A DNA stretch of 64,000 nucleotides, from assembly GCA_046297835.1 (NCBI GenBank), contig JBKBHI010000011.1:1-64000 (forward strand). Reading direction: 5' to 3'. This DNA is from CAMAVH01 sp046297835. GTDB taxonomy: Bacteria > Pseudomonadota > Alphaproteobacteria > SMXQ01. Positions 1 through 7,448 of the stretch are shown in pieces (positions within the stretch are counted from its first letter, which is position 1; each line of letters opens with the position of its first letter). Below the pieces are notes generated by a model that was not told the DNA's origin, searched no databases, and saw only the letters and a list, made by a program, of their open reading frames with translations. A program made the position numbers and the translations under genes.

Positions 1-126
1 CAACGAGACATCGTGATTTACGGCGACCGTCATGCGCCGGTTCCGGAAGGCGGACGCGTCTGGCTGCGTCTGCGCGCCGAGGGCCATAGCGTTTGGCGCA
101 GCGATTGGTCGCACAGCGAAGAGTGA
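1..126 (+). CDS. C-terminal end of a probable ABC transporter ATP-binding subunit (TOBE-like)
   Basis: Only the last 41 codons lie in the window; the frame enters open at base 1 and stops at TGA 124-126. The residues VPEGGRVWLRLRAEG are typical of the C-terminal TOBE beta-barrel of importer ATPases (spermidine, iron or sugar ABC systems), which recognises substrate or regulates the ATPase. The Walker and signature motifs lie outside the window, so the assignment rests on this tail alone. The gene is followed within 50 bases by a decayed insertion sequence, so any downstream operon partners may have been separated from it. It could also be another small beta-barrel domain. Confidence 0.45.
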   Translation, partial: QRDIVIYGDRHAPVPEGGRVWLRLRAEGHSVWRSDWSHSEE

Positions 127-149
127 CAGTCCGTATGGGGGGTGATCGC

Positions 150-1005
150 CCCCATTGAGTGGTCCGGGTAGAATGTTAGTGCATTGTGGCCTCGTTCGCC
201 ATTGCTGGCTGTAGGTGGAGCGAAGCGGAACCGGAAGGCTGCAATGGCGGCTTCGCGGTTTCCGGGGCCGGCGGCCGGTAACCGAAGCTGCTGTGCGGGC
301 GTATCGTGTTGTAATGCCGCCGCCAGACCTCAATCAGCACGATGGCTTCGGCAAGGCTGTAGAAGATCTCGCCGCCGAGGAGCTCGTCGCGCAGCGAGCC
401 ATTGAAGCTCTCGTTGTAGCCGTTCTCCTAAGGCGACGCCGGCATGATGTAGAGCGTCTTAACGCCGACCTTTGCCAGCCATTTCTGCACCGCCGTCGCG
501 ATAAACTCGCTGCCGTTGTCTGACCTGATGTTTGCCGGCGGCCCGCGTGCGATGAACAGCTCCGCCAACGCCGCCAGCACATCCTCGTGACGGAACCGGC
601 GTGCAACGACGAGAGCCAGGCATTCTCGGCTGGCCTCGTCGATGATCGTCAGGATGCGGAACTTCCGGCCTCATGGGTGCGGCCTTCGACGAAGTCATAG
701 GCCCAAACATGCCCCGGATACTCAGGCCGCAGCCGGATGCACGACGCGTCGTTCAGCCATAACCGACCACGTTCGGGCTGTTTTTGCGGCACCTTCAGCC
801 CTTCGCGGCGCCAGATCCGCTCGACCCGTCTGCTGTTCACTGCCCACCCGGCATTCCGCAGCAATGCCGTCACGCGGCGATAGCCGTAGCGGCCGTATTG
901 CCGCGCCAGCGTGAAAATGTCGTCGGTCAGCGCCGGCTCGTCATCTGCCCCTCGCGGCACCTTGCGCTGCGTCGATCGATGCTGACCATGTTGTGCGAAC
1001 CATCC
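150..1005 (-). mobile_element. Remnant of an IS3-family insertion sequence
   Basis: The region carries most of an IS3-family orfB on the minus strand, but no orfA is visible upstream of it (beyond about 1005). The orfB itself is broken by a stop and a frameshift. The distal end lies near 150-178, just past the orfB stop. I could not pick out a convincing pair of terminal inverted repeats or a target-site duplication, so both boundaries are approximate. The element sits between the end of a probable ABC ATPase gene and an ABC exporter gene. Confidence 0.75.
176..1005 (-). pseudogene. IS3-family transposase OrfB (broken)
   Basis: Reading from about 1005 down to TAA 178-176, the translation gives a DDE integrase core. 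It contains YGYRRVTALLRNAGW (HTH_21-like), WAYDFVEGRTHE with the first Asp, IRSDNGSEF with the second Asp, and ENGYNESFNG with the Glu. Two lesions separate these blocks. One base is missing near 672 (GAGGCCGG where GAGGGCCGG keeps the frame GRKFRILTIIDEA). A TAG at 430-428 stands where the family has Trp (PASP-W-ENGY), a single TGG to TAG change. The N-terminus is also cut. The copy cannot make active transposase; it resembles the IS407-like subgroup by its HRSTQRKVPRG segment. Confidence 0.85.
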
Positions 1006-1102
1006 CAAAGGTCCCCACAATTAGAAATTCGAATCTACACAATTGCGACAACTCAAGGGCCACCGCATACTTGCAGTCACCCCCCAATGATGCGCGCCGA
1101 TC

Positions 1103-2959
1103 ATGACTAACATGCGAATCGATCTTCGGCGGCTCCTGCGCGAACGTGTAGGCGGTCTGCGCCGTCTGCCATCTTTGTTCCGGCTGGTGTGGGAAGCGAG
1201 CTGGGCGCTGACGATTACGAGCCTCGGCCTCCGTTGCGTCCGCGCGACCCTACCCGTGCTCATGCTTTACGTCGGAAAGCTGATTATCGACGAGGTTGTC
1301 GTCCAGACCCAACAGCCATCGCCCGGTGGCTCGGTCGACGATTGGATCTCGAGCGGCCGCCTCCATCTCCTCGGCGGACTGCTTGCTGTCGAGTTTGCCT
1401 TAGCTGTTCTGTCCGATCTGCTGGGACGCGCAAGCTCGCTGGTCGATGGCTTGCTGTCGGAGCTTTACGGCAATCTTGCCAGCGTGCGCCTCATGGAGCA
1501 TGCGGAAACGCTTGATCTCGAGCAGTTCGAGCGGAGCGATTATCAGGATCGGCTTGAGCGTGCCCGGCGTTTGGTAACGGGACGCAGCACGCTCCTAACT
1601 CAAGTGTTCGGACAGATGCAGGACGTCCTCACGGTGGTCTCCTTCGCCGTTGGACTCTTCGCCTATGCCCCGTGGCTGCTCGGTCTTCTACTGATCGCGC
1701 TGATTCCCGCGTTCCTCGGCGAATTGCACTTCAACACGCAAGGCTATCGCCTCAACTACTTCCGCACTCCGGAGCGTCGCCAACTTGACTATATTCGATA
1801 CCTGGGTTCGAGCGTGGAGACCGCGAAAGAGATCAAGCTCTTCGGCCTCAACGCTTTTCTTATCGAACGCTTTCGGCGCTTCGCTGACAAGATGTACGGC
1901 GACAATCGCAGGCTGGCCATACGCCGCGCGACATGGGGCGGCCTTTTTGCGGCGCTAGGTTCGCTAGCCTATTATCTCGCCTACGCCATCATCGTCTTGC
2001 GCACGGTCGATGGGCAATTCAGCATCGGTGATCTGACGTTTCTCGCGGGCTCGTTTCTTCGATTGCGCGGCCTATTGGAGGGGCTGCTTCTTGGATTTTC
2101 GCAGATCGCCGGCCAGGCTATGTATCTTGAGGATCTGTTCTCATTCTTCGATGCGAGGCCAAATATCAAGTCCATTGAGAACCCGAGGCCGTTTCCTGCT
2201 CCTATCGAATCCGGAGTTGTTTTTGAGAAAGTCGGTTTTCGCTATCCGGGATCGGATCACTGGGTTGTGCGGGATCTCGACTTCACGCTCAAGCCTGGAG
2301 AAGTTCTCGCGCTGGTCGGCGAGAATGGCGCCGGCAAAACGACGATCGTCAAGCTCCTTACTCGACTTTATGATCCGACCGAGGGCCGCATCCTGCTCGA
2401 CGGCCGCGACCTGCGCGACTACGATTTAGCCCAATTGCGCAGTCACATCGGCGTCATCTTCCAGGACTTCATCCGCTTCCACTTCACCGCCGGCGAAAAC
2501 ATCGCCATGGGTCGAATCCTGGCAGCCGCCGACCGCGAGCGGGTCAGACTCGCCGCGGAGCGAAGTCTGGCCGATCAAGTCGTGGCGCGGCTGCCAAAGG
2601 GGTTCGAACAGCCACTGGGCAAGCGCTTTAACGAAGGCATCGAGCTTTCGGGCGGCGAATGGCAAAAGGTTGCGATCGCGCGCGCCTACATGCGCGACGC
2701 TGACATACTCATTCTGGATGAACCGACCGCCGCGCTGGATGCCCGTTCCGAATACGAGGTATTTCAACGCTTCCGCGATTTGAGCCGCGGCAAGACGGCA
2801 GTCCTCATCTCGCATCGGTTTTCAACCGTTAGAATGGCTGATCGCGTTCTCGTGCTGACGAACGGGCGTGTCGTCGAAGCAGGCTCGCACGAAGAACTTG
2901 TCGCGGCAGGCGGGCGTTATGCGGAGCTGTTTGAACTGCAAGCTGCAGGCTATCGATGA
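1103..2959 (+). CDS. ABC exporter, fused permease and ATPase
   Basis: This 618-residue half-transporter has an N-terminal membrane domain (about residues 20-330, several hydrophobic helices) and a C-terminal nucleotide-binding domain. The latter has Walker A GENGAGKTT near residue 413, the signature LSGGEWQKVAIARA, Walker B ILILDEPTAALD and the H-loop ISHRFSTV. Homodimeric exporters of this kind move lipids, peptides or drugs outward across the inner membrane; the substrate cannot be told. The ATG at 1103 gives the expected full length. The gene stands alone between an IS remnant and a repeat-rich AT-richer stretch, with codon use a little less GC-biased than the genes after 3436, which suggests an acquired segment. 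Family assignment is firm, substrate unknown. Confidence 0.9.
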   Translation: MTNMRIDLRRLLRERVGGLRRLPSLFRLVWEASWALTITSLGLRCVRATLPVLMLYVGKLIIDEVVVQTQQPSPGGSVDDWISSGRLHLLGGLLAVEFALAVLSDLLGRASSLVDGLLSELYGNLASVRLMEHAETLDLEQFERSDYQDRLERARRLVTGRSTLLTQVFGQMQDVLTVVSFAVGLFAYAPWLLGLLLIALIPAFLGELHFNTQGYRLNYFRTPERRQLDYIRYLGSSVETAKEIKLFGLNAFLIERFRRFADKMYGDNRRLAIRRATWGGLFAALGSLAYYLAYAIIVLRTVDGQFSIGDLTFLAGSFLRLRGLLEGLLLGFSQIAGQAMYLEDLFSFFDARPNIKSIENPRPFPAPIESGVVFEKVGFRYPGSDHWVVRDLDFTLKPGEVLALVGENGAGKTTIVKLLTRLYDPTEGRILLDGRDLRDYDLAQLRSHIGVIFQDFIRFHFTAGENIAMGRILAAADRERVRLAAERSLADQVVARLPKGFEQPLGKRFNEGIELSGGEWQKVAIARAYMRDADILILDEPTAALDARSEYEVFQRFRDLSRGKTAVLISHRFSTVRMADRVLVLTNGRVVEAGSHEELVAAGGRYAELFELQAAGYR

Positions 2960-3003
2960 ATATGCGATCGCCGAAAGCCCGCGCAACTCTGCTTGCACCG
3001 CGA

Positions 3004-3225
3004 TCCTGTTAACGCAGTTGTGCGCCCTGTTATGCAGTTATTATTCCCTGTTATTACTTCTGAACTTCCCTGTTACGGTCAACAACAGGAAAGTGGCATT
3101 CCCGTCATATAAGCCACTGAATATAAATAATAATTCGGCGGCTGTGACCCTATTGAGCCGCGTATCGCCCTGTTATTCGGCCTAAATTTCAAAAAAATCC
3201 CTGTTATTCCCTGTTTAACAGGGAA
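3004..3225 (+). repeat. Cluster of CCCTGTTA motifs ending in an inverted repeat
   Basis: In an AT-richer gap the word CCCTGTT(A/T) recurs at about 3025, 3046, 3068, 3168, 3199 and 3209, with a shorter relative TCCTGTTAA near 3004. The last copy forms the near-perfect palindrome TTCCCTGTTTAACAGGGAA (3207-3225), and an imperfect inverted pair lies at 3066-3092. No convincing protein is encoded here. From memory, similar CCCTGTTA-rich stretches occur near integrase or tRNA-linked junctions in other alphaproteobacteria, so an old attachment or recombination site is possible, but this window gives no integrase to support it. The gap 2960-3435 holds nothing else except a terminator. Confidence 0.6.
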
Positions 3226-3272
3226 AGACGTGCGGAGACTGGTTCGCTCAAGACTACGAGCACCACCATCCT

Positions 3273-3315
3273 AAAAAAACCTTTCGCAAGCGTCATGGCT
3301 TCCGAAGGGTTTTTT
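3273..3315 (+). terminator. Hairpin with flanking A and T tracts, probably bidirectional
   Basis: An A7 run followed by CCTTTCG (3273-3286) pairs with CGAAGGGTTTTTT (3303-3315), extended inside by AAGC/GCTT around a short loop. The A tract on one side and T tract on the other allow termination in both directions. It separates the accessory patch from the cupin gene. Confidence 0.65.
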
Positions 3316-3435
3316 CATGCCCGCGTTTCGCCGCACGGCTGTTACTGCGGGTGATAGCCGACCGCGCGTTGAGCTTGGCGCGCCGCGCGGCTAAGGTCGT
3401 CTCCAACGAACAAGAATGACCAGGAGGAGACCTGC

Positions 3436-4437
3436 ATGAGCGCCACGCTTCCGCCGATCCGCCGCGTCGTCGCCGGCCATGATGCGACCGGCAAGGCCGT
3501 CATCGTCTCGGACGGCGTCGCGACCAACGCGCGGCCGGGGGCCGCGCCGGGCAACGTCTCCACGTTGATCTGGGCGACCGATCAGATGCCGGCCGAGGTC
3601 TGGACCGGCGATGATTTCGGGGCGGGCACGCCGCACCGCCAGCCGCCGGCGCGCTCTTGCCGCTTCTCGGTGCTCGACATTCCGCCCGGCAATCCCGGCG
3701 CGATGCACGGCACCGTCACTTGCGACTATATCGTCGTGCTCGAAGGCGAGATCGACATGGACATGCCCGACACGCCGCCCGTCACCTTGAAGAAGGGCGA
3801 CGTGATGGTGCAGCAGGGCACGGTCCACCGCTGGGTCAATCGCTCCAAGGAGACCTGCCGCCTCGCCATCGTGCTGTTCGACGCCATCCCCGAACCGGAC
3901 GCTGCGCGGCCGAAGGGCTGGGAGAAGCGCGACAAGCCGGCGACCACCGGCGCGCCGCCCAATCCGCCGATCCGCCGCCTCGTCACCGCGCACGACGCGG
4001 CCGGCAAGCCGGTCGTCGCGCACGACGGGCCGGCGCGCAATCACAAATGGTCGGGGCGCGGCACGGTGGCGACGCTGATCTGGGCGACCGAAGGCTGCCC
4101 GGCCGACAATTTCACCGGGCTCGACCAGGGCGAGCGCGTGCTCGGCCATCAGCCGCCGCATCACGGCACGCGTTTTTCGATTAACGATTATCCGCCCGGC
4201 ACGCCGGGGCACATGCACGTCACCGACACGCTCGATTTCGTCATCATCCTCAAGGGCGCGATCCGCATGGACCTCGACGAGTCGAGCGTGCGGCTGAAAG
4301 CCGGCGACATATTGATCCAGCAGGCCAACAACCATTCCTGGATCAACGACGGCGACGAGACCTGCCGCATCGCCTTCGTGCTGATCGAGGCGAAGAAGCC
4401 CGATCCCGATAAGCGCCGGCCGCTGGGCGGCCACTGA
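3436..4437 (+). CDS. Tandem (bicupin) cupin-domain protein
   Basis: The 333-residue protein is a head-to-tail duplication. Each half begins with PPIRR(V/L)V(A/T), then has an IWAT(D/E) strand, a PPG(N/T)PG turn, a cupin core (MH near residues 94 and 258, then EGEIDMDM or KGAIRMDL) and a second motif with GD(V/I)(M/L)(V/I)QQ followed by His (VHRW, NHSW). The histidines could hold a metal, as in dioxygenase-type cupins or regulatory sensors. An AGGAGG ribosome site at 3420-3425 supports the ATG at 3436. Substrate cannot be inferred; the nearest named families are small-molecule cupin_2 proteins of aromatic metabolism. It appears monocistronic, 72 bases ahead of a membrane stress protein. Confidence 0.85.
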   Translation: MSATLPPIRRVVAGHDATGKAVIVSDGVATNARPGAAPGNVSTLIWATDQMPAEVWTGDDFGAGTPHRQPPARSCRFSVLDIPPGNPGAMHGTVTCDYIVVLEGEIDMDMPDTPPVTLKKGDVMVQQGTVHRWVNRSKETCRLAIVLFDAIPEPDAARPKGWEKRDKPATTGAPPNPPIRRLVTAHDAAGKPVVAHDGPARNHKWSGRGTVATLIWATEGCPADNFTGLDQGERVLGHQPPHHGTRFSINDYPPGTPGHMHVTDTLDFVIILKGAIRMDLDESSVRLKAGDILIQQANNHSWINDGDETCRIAFVLIEAKKPDPDKRRPLGGH

Positions 4438-4509
4438 AACCCGCGTGAGGGAACGGCGGGCGCGTCCCGCCGTTGTCTCCGCGTCGCCTTCATCGTTCCG
4501 CAGGACATC

Positions 4510-4758
4510 ATGACCATTCTCGGCACCCTCATCATCGGCCTGTTCGCCGGCCTCGTCGCCAAGCTGCTCACGCCGGGCCGCGACCCTAAGGGCTTCTTCG
4601 TCACCATCGCGCTCGGCGTCGGCGGCGCGTTTCTCGCCACCTGGCTCGGCCGCGAGATGGGCTGGTATCACGCCGGCGAGACGGCGGGCTTCCTCGGCGC
4701 GGTGGTCGGCTCGATCCTCATCCTGGTGCTGTGGCGCGTGCTGCGGCGCGCCAGTTAA
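4510..4758 (+). CDS. GlsB/YeaQ/YmgE family membrane stress protein
   Basis: The 82-residue protein is almost wholly hydrophobic, with three predicted helices. It has the family's pattern: a LIIGLFAGLVAKLL start, a G-rich middle (LGVGGAFLATWLG) and a C-terminal AVVGSILILVLWRVL. Members are small inner-membrane proteins (formerly transglycosylase-associated) induced in stress; their biochemical role is not settled. The ATG at 4510 follows a weak purine-rich stretch (CAGGA at 4501-4505). It lies between a cupin gene and a secreted BON protein, all on the same strand. Confidence 0.85.
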   Translation: MTILGTLIIGLFAGLVAKLLTPGRDPKGFFVTIALGVGGAFLATWLGREMGWYHAGETAGFLGAVVGSILILVLWRVLRRAS

Positions 4759-4815
4759 CAGCGTTCCGGCGGCGTGATAGGGTTCCCGGCAGGATCACTC
4801 GTCGGGAGCGCCGCC

Positions 4816-5409
4816 ATGGCCCGTTTCACGCTGTTCGTCCCGTTGCTGGCCATCGCCGCTCTCGCGACGCCGGCGCAAGCGCAATTGCTCGACATCCTCA
4901 CCGCGCCGAAGACCCTGGTCGATCGCGCCATCGAGGCGCGCAGCGCCGCCGACATCGCCAAGGACAACGAGATCGTCCTCAAGGTCAACGGCGTGATGGC
5001 CGACATCGGCACCGCCAAAGCCTCGACCGAGATTTACGAGCAGCGCTTGCTCGTCACCGGCCTGTTCGACAACAAGACCGTCTACGACAAATTCCAGCAG
5101 GGCGTGCGCAACGTGCGCGGCGTCAAGCAGCTCCTGTGGCACGTCGCCTACATGACGAAGGCCGACCAGGAGAAGAACAAGCTGATGGATTGGCCCGATG
5201 TCGTGGCGATGGAAGCCAAGGCGCGTGGCCGGCTGATCGGCACGGCGGGCGTCGCCGACGTCAATTTCCGCGTCACCGCCGACGCCATGGGCACGCTCTA
5301 CGTCATCGGCCGGGCGCGCTCGGCCGCCGAGCAGGACCGTGCCATCAAGCGCCTGTGGGACGGCGAGAACGTCAAGAACGTGGTGAATTACATCGAAGTG
5401 CGGCCCTGA
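4816..5409 (+). CDS. Secreted BON-domain protein
   Basis: The product (197 aa) starts with a signal peptide (hydrophobic LFVPLLAIAALA, cleavage after AQAQ) and then matches the BON (OsmY/nodulation) fold: VKVNGVM, YEQRLLVTGLFDN, VRNVRGVKQLLWHV, with a second, poorer repeat near LYVIGRARSAAEQDRAIKRL. BON domains bind phospholipid surfaces, so a periplasmic or outer-membrane maintenance role is likely. I chose ATG 4816, preceded by GGGAG at 4804-4808; an in-frame GTG at 4774 would put 14 residues before the signal peptide. Confidence 0.8.
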   Translation: MARFTLFVPLLAIAALATPAQAQLLDILTAPKTLVDRAIEARSAADIAKDNEIVLKVNGVMADIGTAKASTEIYEQRLLVTGLFDNKTVYDKFQQGVRNVRGVKQLLWHVAYMTKADQEKNKLMDWPDVVAMEAKARGRLIGTAGVADVNFRVTADAMGTLYVIGRARSAAEQDRAIKRLWDGENVKNVVNYIEVRP

Positions 5410-5490
5410 GCCGGACTGAGGCGCCTGCGTAACCTTCGGCCGCCTCGGGCGAACATCTCACAGGGCGGCCGTTCGCCCGCAGGAGACGCC

Positions 5491-5982
5491 ATGAAGCCCA
5501 TCTGGAAATATCTCGCCGTCTTTCTCGTCGGCGGCGCGCTCGGGACCGGCGTCGGATTCGCCGCCGGCATTTTCGTCTATCCCTACATTTTTCTCGCCGA
5601 TGTCGTCGCCAACGAGCGTCTCGATCCGGCCGGCCGCGCGGCGGTGGCGACCGGAGGCTTCATCCACGCCGACCCGTCCGATCCGGTGCATTACGGCAAG
5701 GGCGGCGTCACCGTCTATGGCGACGCCGTGCATCTGGCGAGCGATTTCGAGGTTGGGCCGGGGCCGAAATATCACGTCTATCTGGTGCCGAAAGCGCCGA
5801 TCCTGCGCTCGGGCGATCTCGACGGCGAAAAGTTCGTCGATCTCGGCCGCTTGCGCGCCTTCAAAGGCAGCCAAGTTTACGACATTCCGCCCGGCGTCGA
5901 TCCGGCGCGCTACGGCAGCGTGGTGATCTGGTGCGAGACGTTCGGCGTCTTGATCTCGCCGGCCACGCTGGCGAAGCTTTAG
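5491..5982 (+). CDS. DM13-domain protein, membrane anchored
   Basis: A single N-terminal transmembrane helix (YLAVFLVGGALGTGVGFAAG) is followed by a DM13 domain. Its marks are GKGGVTVYGDAVHLASDFEV, GPKYHVYLVP, VDLGRLRAFKGSQVYDIPPG and SVVIWCETFGVLI. The conserved Cys in VIWCE is the proposed redox or heme-linked residue of DM13 domains, which are associated with electron-transfer proteins outside the cytoplasm. An AGGAGA site ten bases upstream supports ATG 5491. The stop abuts, tail to tail, the stop of the next gene on the other strand. Confidence 0.8.
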   Translation: MKPIWKYLAVFLVGGALGTGVGFAAGIFVYPYIFLADVVANERLDPAGRAAVATGGFIHADPSDPVHYGKGGVTVYGDAVHLASDFEVGPGPKYHVYLVPKAPILRSGDLDGEKFVDLGRLRAFKGSQVYDIPPGVDPARYGSVVIWCETFGVLISPATLAKL

Positions 5983-6423
5983 CTAGTTTTTCCGGCCGAG
6001 CCCGAAGCCGACGGCAGCGACGCCGGCGAGGATGCCGAGCATGGCCAAGCCGCCGTTCTTGCCGCGCCCGAGCTCGCCCATCGAGCGGCTGAGCTGTTCG
6101 ATCGCCAGCACGGCTTCCGCTTCGGGCGGCGGCGGCGCGGGGGGCGGGGCTTGCAGCGCCTTGTTCGGCGGCCAGCACACCACCGCGGCGCATCCGGCGG
6201 TCAGGGCGATCAGCACGGCGGCGATGATGCCCGCCGCGTCCAGCGCGGTATGCGTCTGCGCCAGCCAGAGATAGCCCGCGAAGGCGATGAAGATCAGGGC
6301 GACGATGCCGACGACGAGCGCCAGCGCCGCGAAGATGATGCGCGTCTTCGCGGTCTGGATGAACTGCTTCGGCCCCTCGAGCATGCTCTGCCCGAGGAAC
6401 TGCGTGAGCATCGGCCCGAGCAT
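5983..6423 (-). CDS. Phage-holin-family-like membrane protein
   Basis: This 146-residue protein has two strong transmembrane helices (IIFAALALVVGIVALIFIAFA and AAGIIAAVLIALTAGCAAVVCW) and a proline-rich, probably cytoplasmic, C-terminal tail ending GLGRKN. The architecture matches the holin-superfamily/YqjE-like proteins encoded next to YqjD-type proteins. Here it lies 3 bases after such a gene (stop at 6427), so the two are cotranscribed. There is no prophage context, and a role in lysis is not implied; a ribosome- or membrane-associated stress role is more likely. Confidence 0.7.
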   Translation of the reverse strand: MLGPMLTQFLGQSMLEGPKQFIQTAKTRIIFAALALVVGIVALIFIAFAGYLWLAQTHTALDAAGIIAAVLIALTAGCAAVVCWPPNKALQAPPPAPPPPEAEAVLAIEQLSRSMGELGRGKNGGLAMLGILAGVAAVGFGLGRKN

Positions 6424-6426
6424 GTT

Positions 6427-6744
6427 TTAGCGGCCGCGGCAGAGCATGCCGAGGACGACGCCGACGCCGAGCGCCACCGACACGGCGGTCAGCGGATTCT
6501 TGGCGATCGCGTCCTGCGTTTCGGCGGTGACGCGCTCGGCCTGATCGCGGACCTGCGACAGCGCTTCCTCGCCCTGGCTGACCACCGATTGCAGGTTGGC
6601 GCGCAGCACGTCGGACAATTCCGAGCCGCGGTCGGCGGTGATGTCGTTGACCGTGTCGGTCAGCTTGCGGATCTGCTTGCGCAGCTGCGCCACGTCCGAC
6701 TTGTAGGATTCGATGACATCGGCCGAAGAACGTGCGGTCGCCAT
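6427..6744 (-). CDS. YqjD/ElaB-like DUF883 family protein
   Basis: The 105-residue product has a long amphipathic coiled region (SDVAQLRKQIRKLTDTVND, then LQSVVSQGEEALSQVRDQAE) and a C-terminal membrane helix (NPLTAVSVALGVGVVLGML) ending CRGR, exactly the DUF883 layout. E. coli YqjD and ElaB are tail-anchored proteins that bind ribosomes at the inner membrane in stationary phase. The start is ATG 6744, preceded on its strand by GGGAGA (6756-6751); a longer frame from 6780 lacks such a site. It pairs with the holin-like gene 3 bases downstream. Confidence 0.8.
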   Translation of the reverse strand: MATARSSADVIESYKSDVAQLRKQIRKLTDTVNDITADRGSELSDVLRANLQSVVSQGEEALSQVRDQAERVTAETQDAIAKNPLTAVSVALGVGVVLGMLCRGR

Positions 6745-6940
6745 GGAAAATCTCCCGGTTGCAAGGTGATGAGGTTGCAAAGGGAACGCCGCAGCCAGCC
6801 AAAGGTTGCGTCGGCGCGCTGAAAAGGCGGACTTTTTTCCTCAGGCATCGGCATCTTTGACACCCTGCCGCCGGCCGCGAAAATCGTGAAAAATCAATAA
6901 GAACGGCCGCGCGATCGGCGTTCGATCAGGGGAGGGGCGA

Positions 6941-7195
6941 ATGGCTGGCGCGCTCGATGGCGTGAAGATTCTCGAAATCGCCAATTATGTCAGCGGGCCG
7001 TTCGCCGGCGTGTTGCTGTCCGACCTCGGCGCCGACGTGATCAAGATCGAGGAGCCGAAGCACGGCGACCCGTTCCGCGGCTGGGGCCCGGCGGACTATA
7101 GCGCCAACTTCGGCTCGGTGAACCGCAACAAGAAGAGCGTCGCGCTCGATCTCAAATCGTCGGCATCGCGCCCGACGCCGTGCGCTGCGAGATGA
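6941..7195 (+). pseudogene. CaiB/BaiF CoA-transferase, 5' fragment
   Basis: An ATG preceded by GGGGAGGGG opens a frame with the N-terminus of class III CoA-transferases: LDGVKILEIANYVSGPFAG, LLSDLGADVIKIEEP, GDPFRGWGP, then SVNRNKKSVALDLKS. After about residue 72 the homology ends and 11 unrelated residues precede a stop. Full family members have about 400 residues and need an Asp much further along, so this is a truncated gene. At base 7156 a different frame continues as another protein's end, which places the deletion junction within a few bases of 7155. The ribosome site is intact, so a short peptide may still be made. Confidence 0.85.
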
Positions 7196-7260
7196 AGGTG
7201 AAAGCGACGTTCGACGATGTGACCCAGGGCGTCGCCGTGCCTAAATTCGTTCCAGCGTAA
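7156..7260 (+). pseudogene. DUF35 OB-fold protein, 3' fragment
   Basis: From 7156 the frame offset from the CoA-transferase piece reads IVGIAPDAVRCEMKV, then ATFDDVTQGVAVPKFVPA and a stop at 7258-7260. The pattern (hydrophobic strand, V-FDDVT, then LPKF-PA at the very C-terminus) matches the end of acyl-CoA-associated OB-fold/zinc-ribbon proteins (DUF35). These are often encoded beside CoA-transferases and thiolases. Only 34 residues remain, with no start codon of its own. The simplest reading is one deletion that removed the 3' part of the CoA-transferase gene and the 5' part of this gene. Confidence 0.65.
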
Positions 7261-7448
7261 CAATGGCGTCGGCTGAAAAATCAATGCGGAACCCGTCGAG
7301 TGAAAGTCGTTCGCGATTCCGCGCCGCCTTAATCGCGCCTTAGAGCCGCCATCGCCGGAATTTCTAATTCTCTCCGTCGTTCGATTGGAACCCGCGCCCG
7401 GAATCCGAACGGCGCAAGGCCAAATGGCGTAAAGCAAGGAGAGACGAA

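Noticed and set aside
3391..4671. Long minus-strand open frame of over 400 codons opposite the tandem cupin and GlsB genes
   Set aside because: It is antisense to two genes with clear families; its product is Arg/Asp/His-rich without any motif, the usual by-product of high GC.
5983..6744. Prophage remnant suggested by the holin-family protein
   Set aside because: The gene pairs with a YqjD-like gene, the normal chromosomal arrangement, and no other phage gene is nearby.
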